A DNA stretch of 64,000 bases from Mycobacterium sp. E2733 (GCF_001667585.1 NZ_LZJZ01000021.1:124001-188000), one strand, 5' to 3'; positions 8,026 to 16,074 are shown, numbered from the stretch's first letter. The notes: a model not told the origin generated them from the sequence alone. A program made the numbers and translations.

Positions 8026-9498
8026 TCAGACGCTGTTGAGCAGCAGCATGAAACCGTAATCCATGTGGATCTGCTGGTGGCAGTGCAGCAGCGACAAGCC
8101 GGGCTGGTCGGCGACGAAGTCGACGTCCATGCTCTGGTAGCCGCCCAGCATCGCGACGTCCTTGCGCACGCCCGCCGTTGGCGTGCCGGCGAATTGGGTG
8201 ATCTCGAACGTGTGCCGGTGCAGGTGCATCGGGTGCAGGTCGTCACTGGCATTGCGGAAACGCAGCCGGTAGCGCTTGCCGCGCTGCACGTCGAGCACGG
8301 GCCGGTTGCCGTCCATGGAAAACGCCGTGCCGTTGATGGTCCAGGCGTTGAATCCGCCGTCGGCGGCATTGCGCTTCTCGATCAGCATCTCGAGCGTGTG
8401 GTCGGGCGACGGGGCGCTCGCCGGGTTGGGCGGGGCGAACAGCCGATAGTCCCAGGCGAACGGCGGCGGCGCCGCCCAGGCCGGATCCCCGCCGCGCCCG
8501 GCATATTCGACGACCACCCCCATGCCGCGGCCCCGGTCCTCGTCGGAGACGTCGCCCAACACCCAGACACCCGGGTTGGTCATGGTCACCAGCGCCGAGA
8601 TGCGTTCGCCGGCGCCCAGCCACAGTACCGGCACCGGCGCCGGGTTGGGAACCGGATTGCCGTCCAGCGCAATCACATTGAAGGCGTGTCCGGACAGCGC
8701 CAGGCTGCGGGTTTCGGTGGCGCTGCCGTTGAGCACGTGCAGCAACACCCGCTGACCGGTGCGCACCCGGATCGGATCGCCGTGGCCGAGCATGCGGCCG
8801 TTGACCGCGAACGCGCCGTAGCCGACCTCGTAGCCGCGGGGTTCGCCGCGAGCCAGCGAGGCCGCCATCGCGGACTCGCCCCTGGCCTTGAGACCCGGGT
8901 CTTGCTCGCCCGCCAGGAAATCGCCGGCCATGTCGCCGCCGCGGCTGAACGTGGGCTCGAACTCCTTGAGCGTCAGGAAGATCTCTTGGTCGTACGCCCC
9001 GGCGTCCTGCCTGGGCTCGATGTAGACCGGGCCGACCAGTCCGGTGTACTGACCGCGGGACAGGTCGGATCGCGGCACCACATGGGTGTGATAGAAGCGG
9101 AAACCCGCGGGGCCGGGGACGAAGGAAATCCGCCGCATGCCGTGCGCGGGGATGTAAGGCGTGCCCTCCTCCGCGGCGCCGTCGACATCCACGCCCAACT
9201 GCTGGCCGTGCCAGTGCAGCTGCTCGGGGGAACCGGTGTCGTTGAAGACATCCACCGTCGTCCGCTGACCCTCCTTGAACCGCAGCAGCGGGCCGGGAAA
9301 CTGCCCGTTGTAAGTCAGGGTCGACACGACGTGGCCCGGCGCCAATTCGACTGCGCCGGTGCCGATCCGCAGCGTGTAGTCGGCCTTGACGCCGGGTGGT
9401 TCGGGCCGCCCGCACGCGCCCACGGCGCTTCCGCCTGCGGCCAGCGCGGCCAGCCCGCCCCATTTGAAGAAGTCACGCCGATCGAGCGGCACGGTCAT
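8026..9498 (-). CDS. Multicopper oxidase, Tat-exported probable lipoprotein
   Basis: A 490-residue three-cupredoxin-domain oxidase. The N-terminus carries DRRDFFKWGG, a twin-arginine export signal, then a hydrophobic stretch ending AVGAC, which fits a lipobox, so the mature enzyme is probably anchored outside the membrane. All copper motifs are visible: HWHG, HTH, HPMHLHRH and HCHQQIHMDYGFM, covering the trinuclear and type 1 sites. It oxidises a metal ion or phenolic substrate with O2. Its ATG overlaps the stop of the upstream ArsR-ArsC fusion gene (ATGA), making a two-gene operon, so a role in arsenite, Cu(I) or other metal detoxification is inferred. Confidence 0.88.
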   Translation of the reverse strand: MTVPLDRRDFFKWGGLAALAAGGSAVGACGRPEPPGVKADYTLRIGTGAVELAPGHVVSTLTYNGQFPGPLLRFKEGQRTTVDVFNDTGSPEQLHWHGQQLGVDVDGAAEEGTPYIPAHGMRRISFVPGPAGFRFYHTHVVPRSDLSRGQYTGLVGPVYIEPRQDAGAYDQEIFLTLKEFEPTFSRGGDMAGDFLAGEQDPGLKARGESAMAASLARGEPRGYEVGYGAFAVNGRMLGHGDPIRVRTGQRVLLHVLNGSATETRSLALSGHAFNVIALDGNPVPNPAPVPVLWLGAGERISALVTMTNPGVWVLGDVSDEDRGRGMGVVVEYAGRGGDPAWAAPPPFAWDYRLFAPPNPASAPSPDHTLEMLIEKRNAADGGFNAWTINGTAFSMDGNRPVLDVQRGKRYRLRFRNASDDLHPMHLHRHTFEITQFAGTPTAGVRKDVAMLGGYQSMDVDFVADQPGLSLLHCHQQIHMDYGFMLLLNSV

Positions 9499-10229
9499 CG
9501 CCTCCGTGGGAGCGTGTCCAGGGCGGGCACGAGGAAGTCGATACGGTCGTCCAATTCGCTTGCCAGTCGTTGGAATTCACGGTAGCCACCGGCCGAAGGG
9601 TCTGGCAGGCTCCAGTGCATCGTCGTCGCCAGGTCATGGTTGCGCACGTACTCGCGGACCCTGTCGCACAGCGTGATCACGCAATCGAAGCGGCGCCGGA
9701 CCACGGCCGTCAACGGTTGGGGCCGGCGCCCACCGAGGTCGATGCCGTACCTGTCGCGCATGACGCGGATCGCGTTGGGGTGCAGGTGCGGTTTGGGATG
9801 GCTGCCCGCGCTCGCGGCCCGAATGCTGCCCTGGCCCCTGTGCTCCAGCAGCGCCTCGGCCATCGGTGATCGTGCGCTGTTCCCGGTACACAAGAACAAC
9901 ACCGACCGCGCCGCCGGCTTGGCGGCGGGCGTCGGCGCGAGTGCGGGATGCAGCGCCGCGGCGGCCTCGCGGAAGGCGCCGGCGCACCCCGTCAGGTTCA
10001 GGCGGTAGTAGGTGTCGCGACCGTCGAAAGCGCTGCGGCGCGCGTCGACGAGCCGGGCCGCGCGAAGCTGGCGCAAGTGATACGAAACGAGGTTCTGCGG
10101 TTCGTCAACGGCGGCAGCCAATTCCCGCACCCGGTGGTCGCTGCCCGCGAGTTCGGTCAGCAGCGCCCAGCGCACCGGGTGCGACGCCATCTGCATCAGC
10201 GACGGAACCGCCGTCTTGCTTGCCGCCAT
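9495..10229 (-). CDS. ArsR repressor fused to LMW-phosphatase-type arsenate reductase (ArsRC)
   Basis: A 244-residue fusion starting at ATG 10229. Residues about 1-95 form an ArsR-type winged helix (HPVRWALLTEL, then NLVSYHLRQLRAARLV). After a Pro/Ala linker, residues about 108-240 form a low-molecular-weight phosphatase/ArsC domain with the CTGNSARS phosphate loop, a DCVITLC segment with candidate resolving Cys, and a catalytic-acid-type LPDPS. ArsC reduces arsenate to arsenite; ArsR senses arsenite, so one polypeptide may make and sense the inducer. ArsR-ArsC fusions are known in actinobacteria. It is the first gene of an operon with the multicopper oxidase and probably represses through the palindrome at 10245-10260. 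Confidence 0.85.
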   Translation of the reverse strand: MAASKTAVPSLMQMASHPVRWALLTELAGSDHRVRELAAAVDEPQNLVSYHLRQLRAARLVDARRSAFDGRDTYYRLNLTGCAGAFREAAAALHPALAPTPAAKPAARSVLFLCTGNSARSPMAEALLEHRGQGSIRAASAGSHPKPHLHPNAIRVMRDRYGIDLGGRRPQPLTAVVRRRFDCVITLCDRVREYVRNHDLATTMHWSLPDPSAGGYREFQRLASELDDRIDFLVPALDTLPRRR

Positions 10230-10244
10230 CCCAGCAGACAATAC

Positions 10245-10260
10245 ATCAAACTCATTTGAT
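10245..10260. promoter_or_regulatory. Perfect palindrome, likely ArsR-type operator
   Basis: ATCAAA, spacer CTCA, TTTGAT: a perfect 6-4-6 inverted repeat 15 bp upstream of the ArsRC start and 34 bp upstream of the divergent permease start. ArsR/SmtB repressors bind AT-rich imperfect palindromes of this kind, so it probably controls both divergent units. Confidence 0.6.
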
Positions 10261-10294
10261 AGGTTGGCCGCTGCGTGCGCGGTGAGGAGACCGA

Positions 10295-11560
10295 TTGGCC
10301 GAGAACGACACCGGCGAGCTTCGCCGAAGCCTGGGCTTGTTCGACGCGGTGACGATCGGGCTGGGTTCGATGATGGGTGCCGGCATTTTCGCCGCGCTCG
10401 GGCCGGCGGCGCGCGCGGCGGGCTCGGGCCTGCTGGTGGGCCTGGCGGTGGCCGCGGTTGTGGCCTATTGCAACGCCACCTCGTCCGCGCGCCTGGCCGC
10501 CCGCTACCCCGCCTCCGGCGGCACCTATGTGTACGGCCGCGAACGGTTGGGCGACTTCTGGGGATACCTGGCGGGGTGGGGATTCGTCGTTGGCAAAACG
10601 GCGTCGTGCGCGGCAATGGCACTTACCATCGGCTCCTATGCGTGGCCGTCGCAGGCGCACGCGGTGGCCGTCGCCGCCGTGGTGGCGCTGACCGCGGTGA
10701 ATTACGCCGGAGTGCGGAAGTCGGCCTGGCTGACGCGCATCATCGTCGCGCTCGTCCTCGCCGTGCTGGCCGCAGTGGTGGTCACGGCATTCGCCTCGGG
10801 AGCGGCGGAACGACTGAGCCCGGCCGATGCGACCGCCGGTGGGGTGATCCAGGCCGCGGGGCTGTTGTTCTTCGCCTTCGCCGGCTACGCGCGCATCGCC
10901 ACCCTGGGCGAAGAGGTGCGCGACCCGGCGCGCACCATCCCCCGCGCGATACCGCTGGCGCTCGCCATCACCCTGGCCGTCTACGCCCTGGTGGCCGCCG
11001 CGGCGCTGGCGGTGCTCGGACCCCGACGCCTCGGCCAGGCCACGGCGCCGCTGGTGGACACGGTGCGGGTGGCCGGGGCGGGCTGGCTCGGTCCCGTCGT
11101 GCAGGTGGGGGCGGCGGTCGCGGCGCTCGGGTCGCTGCTGGCGCTGATCCTGGGCGTCTCCCGCACCACGTTGGCCATGGCCCGTGACCGCCACCTGCCC
11201 CATGTGCTCACCGCCGTGCACCCGCGGTTCGGGGTCCCCCACCGAGCGGAACTGCTGATCGGCGCCGTCGTGGCGGTGTTGTGCGCCACCGTCGATCTTC
11301 GGGGCGCGATAGGTTTTTCATCATTCGCCGTGCTGATCTACTACGCGGTCGCCAACGCCTCCGCGTTCACCCTCCGGCCCCATGAGGGCCGTCCGCACCG
11401 CGCGATCCCGGTGCTCGGGTTGGTCGGGTGCGTCGTTTTGGCGTTCGCGATGCCGCCGTCATCGGTGCTGTCGGGCGTGACGGTGCTGGGCATCGGGGTC
11501 GCCGCCTACGCAATCCGGCGCGTCGCGACCGGAGTTCGACAGCAGGGAGACCGCACATGA
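10295..11560 (+). CDS. APC-superfamily amino acid permease
   Basis: A 421-residue inner-membrane permease with about 12 hydrophobic helices. The N-terminal GLGSMMGAGIFAALG is the substrate-binding TM1 signature of APC transporters, and LLFFAFAGYARIATLGEEVRDPARTIPRAI is the typical TM6-loop region. The start is TTG 10295, supported by GAGGAG about 6 nt upstream. Its TGA overlaps the ATG of the DoxX gene. Lying between an ArsR operator and an ars operon, it may import or export a thiol or amino-acid-related compound during metal stress. APC permeases are not a standard arsenic-resistance component, so substrate and role are open. Confidence 0.85.
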   Translation: MAENDTGELRRSLGLFDAVTIGLGSMMGAGIFAALGPAARAAGSGLLVGLAVAAVVAYCNATSSARLAARYPASGGTYVYGRERLGDFWGYLAGWGFVVGKTASCAAMALTIGSYAWPSQAHAVAVAAVVALTAVNYAGVRKSAWLTRIIVALVLAVLAAVVVTAFASGAAERLSPADATAGGVIQAAGLLFFAFAGYARIATLGEEVRDPARTIPRAIPLALAITLAVYALVAAAALAVLGPRRLGQATAPLVDTVRVAGAGWLGPVVQVGAAVAALGSLLALILGVSRTTLAMARDRHLPHVLTAVHPRFGVPHRAELLIGAVVAVLCATVDLRGAIGFSSFAVLIYYAVANASAFTLRPHEGRPHRAIPVLGLVGCVVLAFAMPPSSVLSGVTVLGIGVAAYAIRRVATGVRQQGDRT

Positions 11561-12030
11561 CTCGACCCGCACCCCGGCTCGCTCCGGTGCTTTCGACGCG
11601 CGCTCCGGCCGCGGTGGCGTTGATTCGTCTCTATGTGGGCCTGGTGTTCGCGTGCGAGGGCGCCCTGAAGTTTCTTCGGCCCGCCTCGCTCGGCACCGGC
11701 AGGTTCGAGAAGGCGGGCATCCCCGCGCCCGCGTTCTTTTCCACCCTGGACGGAGTCTTCGAGATCGGCTGCGGCACGCTCATTCTCCTCGGGCTGCTGA
11801 CCCGGCTGGCCACCGTGCCGATGATCGTCGACATGGTCGGCGCGCTGTTGATCACCAAGCTGCCCATCTTCTGGGGACGGGCCCCGCTCTTCCGTGCCGA
11901 ACACGGCTGGTGGGACTTCATCCACGAATCACGCGTCGACTTGGCGCAGGTCTGCGGCAGCCTGTTCCTGCTATTCGTGGGGGCCGGTGCCTTGTCGCTC
12001 GATGCCCGGCTCAGCCGGTCGGCCCGGTAG
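11557..12030 (+). CDS. DoxX-family membrane protein
   Basis: A 157-residue protein with four hydrophobic helices. The DoxX fold is recognised from ALIRLYVGLVFACEGALKFL near the N-terminus, the FFSTLDGVFEIGCGTLILLGL helix and VDLAQVCGSLFLLFVGAGALSLDA near the C-terminus. Its ATG overlaps the permease stop (ATGA), so the two are translated together. DoxX proteins take part in membrane redox or thiol homeostasis; in mycobacteria a DoxX homologue joins a membrane oxidoreductase complex. The link to arsenic is by position only: the arsR start is 58 bp downstream, behind its own candidate operator. Confidence 0.85.
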   Translation: MTRPAPRLAPVLSTRAPAAVALIRLYVGLVFACEGALKFLRPASLGTGRFEKAGIPAPAFFSTLDGVFEIGCGTLILLGLLTRLATVPMIVDMVGALLITKLPIFWGRAPLFRAEHGWWDFIHESRVDLAQVCGSLFLLFVGAGALSLDARLSRSAR

Positions 12031-12060
12031 CCGGCCCGCGGCGACACCGAACTTGCCATC

Positions 12061-12098
12061 TGATTCGATGAGTGTATATATAGAAGGATGTCGAATCA
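12061..12098. promoter_or_regulatory. Inverted repeat around the arsR start, candidate operator
   Basis: TGATTCGA (12061-12068) and TCGAATCA (12091-12098) are perfect 8-bp inverted arms with a 22-bp spacer that contains the AT-rich GTGTATATATAG and an AGAAGG ribosome binding site. The right arm covers codons 2-4 of arsR. This geometry fits autorepression of the arsR-acr3-arsC operon. Confidence 0.45.
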
Positions 12099-12414
12099 GC
12101 AGGCAACATGTTGCCCGGCCCTCGGAGCGGCGGCCATCGACGAGGCGCGGGCCGCCGACCTGGCGACGATGTTCAAGGCGCTGGGCGACCCCGTCCGCCT
12201 GAGGTTGTTGAGCCTGATCGGCAGCCACCCCGGTGGCGAGGCCTGTGTCTGCGAGATATCGGCCACCTTCGACCTCTCCCAGCCGACGATTTCCCACCAC
12301 CTCAAGCTCTTGCGCTCCGCCGGGCTGCTGGACTGCGAGCGGCGCGGCACCTGGGTGTACTACTGGGTGATTCCCACTGCGCTGCAGCAACTTTCGTCGG
12401 TCCTGAAGCCATGA
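12088..12414 (+). CDS. arsR: ArsR-type arsenical resistance repressor
   Basis: A 108-residue winged-helix repressor. DPVRLRLLSLI opens the DNA-binding domain, ACVCEI supplies the Cys-x-Cys arsenite site in the alpha-3 position, and LSQPTISHHLKLLRSAGLL is the recognition helix. An extra CC pair near residue 8 could be a third thiol ligand site. Arsenite binding should release the operator. Its TGA overlaps the acr3 ATG, so it leads the acr3-arsC-arsI unit. It is a separate protein from the ArsR-ArsC fusion 2 kb upstream, giving the island two sensors. Confidence 0.92.
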   Translation: MSNQQATCCPALGAAAIDEARAADLATMFKALGDPVRLRLLSLIGSHPGGEACVCEISATFDLSQPTISHHLKLLRSAGLLDCERRGTWVYYWVIPTALQQLSSVLKP

Positions 12415-13517
12415 CCGGCACCCAGACTCCGGCGTCCGGCCCGTCCATGGCGGCGGCGCGGCTCCCCGTGATGGACCGGTTCCTGCCGATATGGATCGGT
12501 GCGGCGATGGCCGCGGGCCTGCTGCTGGGCCGAATCGTTCCCGGGCTGGGATCGGCGCTGGGCGCCGTTGCCATTCAAGGGGTTTCACTGCCGATCGCGG
12601 TCGGCCTGTTGGTCATGATGTATCCGGTGCTGGCCAAGGTCCGCTACGACCGGCTCGACGAGGTCACCGCCGACCGCAGGCTGATGGTGTCCTCCGTTCT
12701 GCTCAATTGGGTGATCGGTCCCGCGGTGATGTTCACGCTGGCCTGGTCGCTGCTGCCGGACCTGCCCGAGTACCGCACGGGCCTGATCATCGTGGGGCTG
12801 GCTCGCTGCATCGCGATGGTCATCATCTGGAACGACCTGGCCTGCGGGGACCGCGAGGCGGCGGCCGTGCTGGTCGCGCTGAATTCTTTGTTTCAGGTGG
12901 TCATGTTCGCCGCGCTGGGCTGGTTCTACCTGTCGGTGCTGCCGGGGTGGTTGGGCCTGCCCCAAACGGGCATCCACGTCTCGCCATGGCAGATCGCCAA
13001 GGCGGTGCTCATCTTCCTCGGCATCCCACTGCTCGCCGGATACCTGTCTCGCCGACTGGGCGAACGGATCCGGGGCCGCGACTGGTATGAGACGCGGTTC
13101 CTGCCCCGCATCGGGCCGTGGGCCCTGTACGGGTTGTTGTTCACCATCGTGATTCTCTTTGCCCTGCAGGGCCATGCGATCACTTCGCGGCCATGGGACG
13201 TGGCCCGCATCGCGATCCCGTTGCTGGCCTACTTCGCGGTCATGTGGGCGGGCGGGTACGCCCTCGGACTGCTGCTGCGGCTCGGCTACGCCCGCACCGC
13301 CACGCTGGCGTTCACCGCCGCCGGGAACAACTTCGAACTGGCCATCGCGGTGGCCATTGCGACCTACGGCGTCACATCCGGGCAAGCTCTTGCCGGGGTT
13401 GTCGGACCACTGATCGAGGTGCCGGTGCTGGTCGGGCTGGTCTACGTTTCGCTTGCGCTGCGCGCGCGGCTGTTCCGGGGCGAGCCGACCCGAGGGGCCC
13501 ACGCCGATGTCGGGTAA
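12411..13517 (+). CDS. acr3: ACR3-type arsenite efflux transporter
   Basis: A 368-residue, roughly ten-helix permease. The ACR3 features are visible: MDRFLPIWIGAAMAAG at the start, the GLARCIAMVIIWNDLACGD segment with the conserved transport Cys, and FTAAGNNFELAIAVAI in the C-terminal half. It expels arsenite by proton exchange across the inner membrane. The ATG 12411 overlaps the arsR stop, and its 3' end overlaps the arsC start by 11 bp, so the three are one operon. No arsA ATPase gene is present, as is normal for ACR3 systems. Confidence 0.93.
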   Translation: MTGTQTPASGPSMAAARLPVMDRFLPIWIGAAMAAGLLLGRIVPGLGSALGAVAIQGVSLPIAVGLLVMMYPVLAKVRYDRLDEVTADRRLMVSSVLLNWVIGPAVMFTLAWSLLPDLPEYRTGLIIVGLARCIAMVIIWNDLACGDREAAAVLVALNSLFQVVMFAALGWFYLSVLPGWLGLPQTGIHVSPWQIAKAVLIFLGIPLLAGYLSRRLGERIRGRDWYETRFLPRIGPWALYGLLFTIVILFALQGHAITSRPWDVARIAIPLLAYFAVMWAGGYALGLLLRLGYARTATLAFTAAGNNFELAIAVAIATYGVTSGQALAGVVGPLIEVPVLVGLVYVSLALRARLFRGEPTRGAHADVG

Positions 13518-13920
13518 GCGAAGCGTCCTGTTCGTCTGCGTCCATAACGCCGGCCGCTCACAGATGGCCGCCGCCCTGCTGGGCCGGATGGCCGAAGGCC
13601 GGATCGAAGTCCGTTCCGCCGGAACCCAACCCGCCGACGAGGTCAACGCCGTTGCGATTGCCGCGATGGCCGAGCTGGGCATCGACATCACCACCGCCAG
13701 CCCGAAGATCCTCTCCGGTGACGATGTCCAAACCAGCGACGTCGTCATCACCATGGGCTGCGACGACACGTGTCCCTACTTTCCGGGAGTGTCCTACCGC
13801 GACTGGAAAGTGCCCGACCCCGCCGGCCAGCCGATAACCACGGTGCGTGCCATCCGCGACGACATCGCCCGACGCGTCGAGGCGTTGATCGCCGAACTCC
13901 TGCCCACGACAACCCCATAG
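13507..13920 (+). CDS. arsC: Arsenate reductase, low-molecular-weight phosphatase type
   Basis: A 137-residue reductase that converts arsenate to arsenite for export by Acr3. The start at ATG 13507 gives MSGKRSVLFVCVHNAGRSQM, with the phosphate loop CVHNAGRS at residues about 10-17. The VVITMGCDDTCPYFPG segment holds the two further Cys of the catalytic cascade, and KVPDPAG supplies the acid. This pattern matches the thioredoxin- or mycoredoxin-coupled enzymes. It overlaps acr3 by 11 bp. It is the second ArsC domain in the island, the other being fused to ArsR. Confidence 0.92.
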   Translation: MSGKRSVLFVCVHNAGRSQMAAALLGRMAEGRIEVRSAGTQPADEVNAVAIAAMAELGIDITTASPKILSGDDVQTSDVVITMGCDDTCPYFPGVSYRDWKVPDPAGQPITTVRAIRDDIARRVEALIAELLPTTTP

Positions 13921-13944
13921 CCCGCACCGAAGAAAGGACACCTC

Positions 13945-14352
13945 ATGTCTCGTGTGCAACTCGCCCTCAACGTCGACGACCTCGGCGAGGCGATCGCGTT
14001 CTACTCCAAGCTGTTCAACACCGAACCGGCCAAGGTCAAACCCGGCTACGCGAACTTCGCGATCGCCGAGCCCCCGCTCAAGCTGGTCCTGCTGGAGAAC
14101 CCCGGTCACGGCGGCAGCCTCAACCACCTCGGCGTGGAAGTCGCCACCAGTGACACCGTGCTCACCGAAATCGCCCGCCTCACCGAACGGGGACTGGTCA
14201 CCGAGGAGGAGCTCAACACCACCTGCTGCTTCGCCAGCCAGGACAAGGTGTGGGTCACCGGCCCCGGCGGGGAACGCTGGGAGGTCTACACCGTGATCGC
14301 GGACTCCGACACCTTCGGAGAAGCCACCGACGAACCCTGCTGCCAGGCCTAG
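13945..14352 (+). CDS. ArsI/CadI-family glyoxalase-fold metal-resistance protein
   Basis: A 135-residue vicinal-oxygen-chelate protein starting at ATG 13945 behind GAAAGGAC. It has the N-terminal SRVQLALNVDDLGEAIAFY strand-helix of the family, a NHLGVE metal ligand, the TTCCFASQDKVWV segment with vicinal Cys, and a C-terminal CC pair. The family includes CadI, a cadmium-induced protein of M. tuberculosis, and ArsI, a C-As lyase that demethylates methylarsenite; ArsI carries the same vicinal Cys before a conserved Lys. It is the last gene of the ars operon. Which activity it has cannot be decided from sequence. Confidence 0.85.
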   Translation: MSRVQLALNVDDLGEAIAFYSKLFNTEPAKVKPGYANFAIAEPPLKLVLLENPGHGGSLNHLGVEVATSDTVLTEIARLTERGLVTEEELNTTCCFASQDKVWVTGPGGERWEVYTVIADSDTFGEATDEPCCQA

Positions 14353-14357
14353 GGGCA

Positions 14358-14398
14358 CCGCCCAATTCCCGCGCGGGCCGAGCGGGAAGACTGGGCGG
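14358..14398 (+). terminator. Long hairpin between arsI and the flavin reductase gene
   Basis: Two stacked perfect 7-bp arms, CCGCCCA with TGGGCGG and TTCCCGC with GCGGGAA, are separated by a small internal loop and close on a 9-nt loop. There is no T-run. It starts 6 bp after the arsI stop and ends at the base before the next ATG (14399), so it could be the ars terminator or a leader that masks the next start. Confidence 0.45.
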
Positions 14399-14896
14399 AT
14401 GGCCGACCCCGGAGAAGACGCGTTCGAAAAGCTTGTCGCGGTGCTGAACTACCCGATGTACGTGGTGACCACGCGGGCCGACGGCGTCGCGGCGGGCTGT
14501 CTGGTCGGGTTCGCCAGCCAGACCAGCATTCACCCACCCCGATTCCTGGTCGGTCTGTCCCGGAAGAACCACACGTTCCGGGTCGCCACCGAGGCGTCTC
14601 ACCTGGCGGTGCACGTGTTCGACCACGAGCACCTCGACATCGTGGAGTTCTTCGGCAGCCAAACCGGCGACACGATCAACAAGTTCGACCGCTGCTCGTG
14701 GCACACCGGTCCGGCACGGATGCCCATCCTCGACGACGCGGCCGCATGGTTCGTCGGCGAAATTCTCGAGCGGTTCTCGCTGGGTGACCACGTCGGGCAT
14801 CTGCTCGCGCCGGTGGACGGCCGGCCCCCGCGGGAACTGGAAAGCTGGGTGTCCTTCAGCGACGTCCAGCATCTGGAACCCGGCCACGAGGCGTAG
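14399..14896 (+). CDS. Flavin reductase-domain protein
   Basis: A 165-residue FMN-binding split-barrel protein. The family pattern is VLNYPMYVVTTRADG at the start, GFASQTSIHPPRFLVGLSRKNHTF (flavin-contact region) and FSLGDHVGHLLAPVDG near the end. Members reduce free flavin with NAD(P)H or bind FMN as oxidoreductases. The ATG follows a hairpin directly, with no ordinary ribosome binding site, so leaderless or hairpin-controlled translation is possible. The RibD-type reductase gene begins 2 bp after its stop, so the two are co-transcribed. Confidence 0.85.
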   Translation: MADPGEDAFEKLVAVLNYPMYVVTTRADGVAAGCLVGFASQTSIHPPRFLVGLSRKNHTFRVATEASHLAVHVFDHEHLDIVEFFGSQTGDTINKFDRCSWHTGPARMPILDDAAAWFVGEILERFSLGDHVGHLLAPVDGRPPRELESWVSFSDVQHLEPGHEA

Positions 14897-14898
14897 CA

Positions 14899-15588
14899 GT
14901 GATTCCGCGGGTGGGCACCGTCGCCGGCATCACCGAACTCGCATCGTTCTACGCCGATCCGCCGCCGGGCGTGCGGGCCAACATGATTTTCAGCGCCGAT
15001 GGTGCGGCCGCGTTCGGCGGCCGAGCCGGTCCGCTGTCGTGTCCCCTCGATCAGCAGCTGCTGAAAACCTTGCGCGGCTTCGCCGACGTCGTCCTGGTGG
15101 GCGCCGGCACCGCGCGCGCCGAGAATTACGGCCCGGTGCGGCTCACCGACGCGGGCCGGACCGCTCCGCCCCCGATCGCGGTGATCAGCCGCAGCGGACG
15201 GTTGCCGTCTCGGTTGTTCGACGACCCCGACCAGCCACCGATCGTGGTGACGTGCGCACACGCGGCGGCGGCGCGAGACGACCGCAGCGACGACGGGCGG
15301 CAAGTGTTGGTGGCGGGCGAAGAATCCGTGGACGTGGCGCGGGCCGTCGCCCTGCTGGCCGCCCGAGGCATGCAGCGCGTCCTGTGCGAGGGCGGCCCGA
15401 CCGTACTCGACGCGCTCGTGGAGGCCGGTGCCGTCGATGAGATCTGCGTGACCCTGGCGCCCAAGCTAGCGGCCAGCCAGCCGGTGGGCCAGCGCCTGAG
15501 CCCGTCGCCCCTGCCCGCACCGGTGTCGATGCGCCTCGAACACGCTCTGGTTTGCGACGACTACTTGTTCTTGAAGTATCGCCGCTGA
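14899..15588 (+). CDS. RibD C-terminal-type (DHFR-like) pyrimidine reductase family protein
   Basis: A 229-residue protein starting at GTG 14899, 2 bp after the flavin reductase stop. VRANMIFSADGAAAFGG, VVLVGAGTARAENYGPVR and VLCEGGPTVLDALVEAGAVDEI are the NADPH and substrate segments of the RibD C-terminal reductase fold. The deaminase half of true RibD is absent, so it is a stand-alone reductase, as in the Rv2671 group of mycobacteria; whether it acts on riboflavin intermediates or on folate-type substrates cannot be read. Pairing with a flavin reductase suggests flavin or redox metabolism. Confidence 0.85.
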   Translation: MIPRVGTVAGITELASFYADPPPGVRANMIFSADGAAAFGGRAGPLSCPLDQQLLKTLRGFADVVLVGAGTARAENYGPVRLTDAGRTAPPPIAVISRSGRLPSRLFDDPDQPPIVVTCAHAAAARDDRSDDGRQVLVAGEESVDVARAVALLAARGMQRVLCEGGPTVLDALVEAGAVDEICVTLAPKLAASQPVGQRLSPSPLPAPVSMRLEHALVCDDYLFLKYRR

Positions 15589-15732
15589 ATCCGCTCGACA
15601 TGCAGCCGGCCGAACCGCTTCCTATGATGGAAATGCCCCATTGCACACTTGTATCGAATCGCCTGCGCGGCATCATTTTCAGTTCCTCGCCGTCCACTTT
15701 CTCGAGCCACACAGAGGAGGACTATCGGCCAG

Positions 15733-16074
15733 GTGAGCAGCTCAAAAGACGACCATGACTACCGCAATCTGGCGGTCAACCGGCTGCGGCCCAGCGAACT
15801 GCAATGGGCGCTGAACCATGACGCCGTACACGGGATCGCGTATGCCTTCAAGCATCCCGTCGCCGTCGCCGAATCCCTCGACGATCCGGACGACGACAGA
15901 ATGACCTATCTGATCCGCGTCAAGCGCGACGACCTGGCCAACGCGTTCGGGAAGATCAACGACTGGATCACCGAAAACCCCGGCCCCGCCGGGATGCAGG
16001 CGTTCGGATTCGTGCGGGCCCTGTCACGCGAAGGGCTGACCGAACGCACCAACGGCGACGACGAACTCCGGTAA
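15733..16074 (+). CDS. Conserved hypothetical protein
   Basis: A 113-residue protein from GTG 15733; GAGGAGG ends 12 nt upstream, a little far but the only good ribosome binding site. The frame is open further upstream, but that part lacks protein-like composition. The sequence is hydrophilic, with a NRLRPSELQWALNHDAVHGIAYAFKHPVAVAESL segment and YLIRVKRDDLANAFGKINDWI. No signal peptide, membrane helix or recognised motif. It lies 100 bp upstream of pknE on the same strand and may be co-expressed with it. Confidence 0.65.
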   Translation: MSSSKDDHDYRNLAVNRLRPSELQWALNHDAVHGIAYAFKHPVAVAESLDDPDDDRMTYLIRVKRDDLANAFGKINDWITENPGPAGMQAFGFVRALSREGLTERTNGDDELR

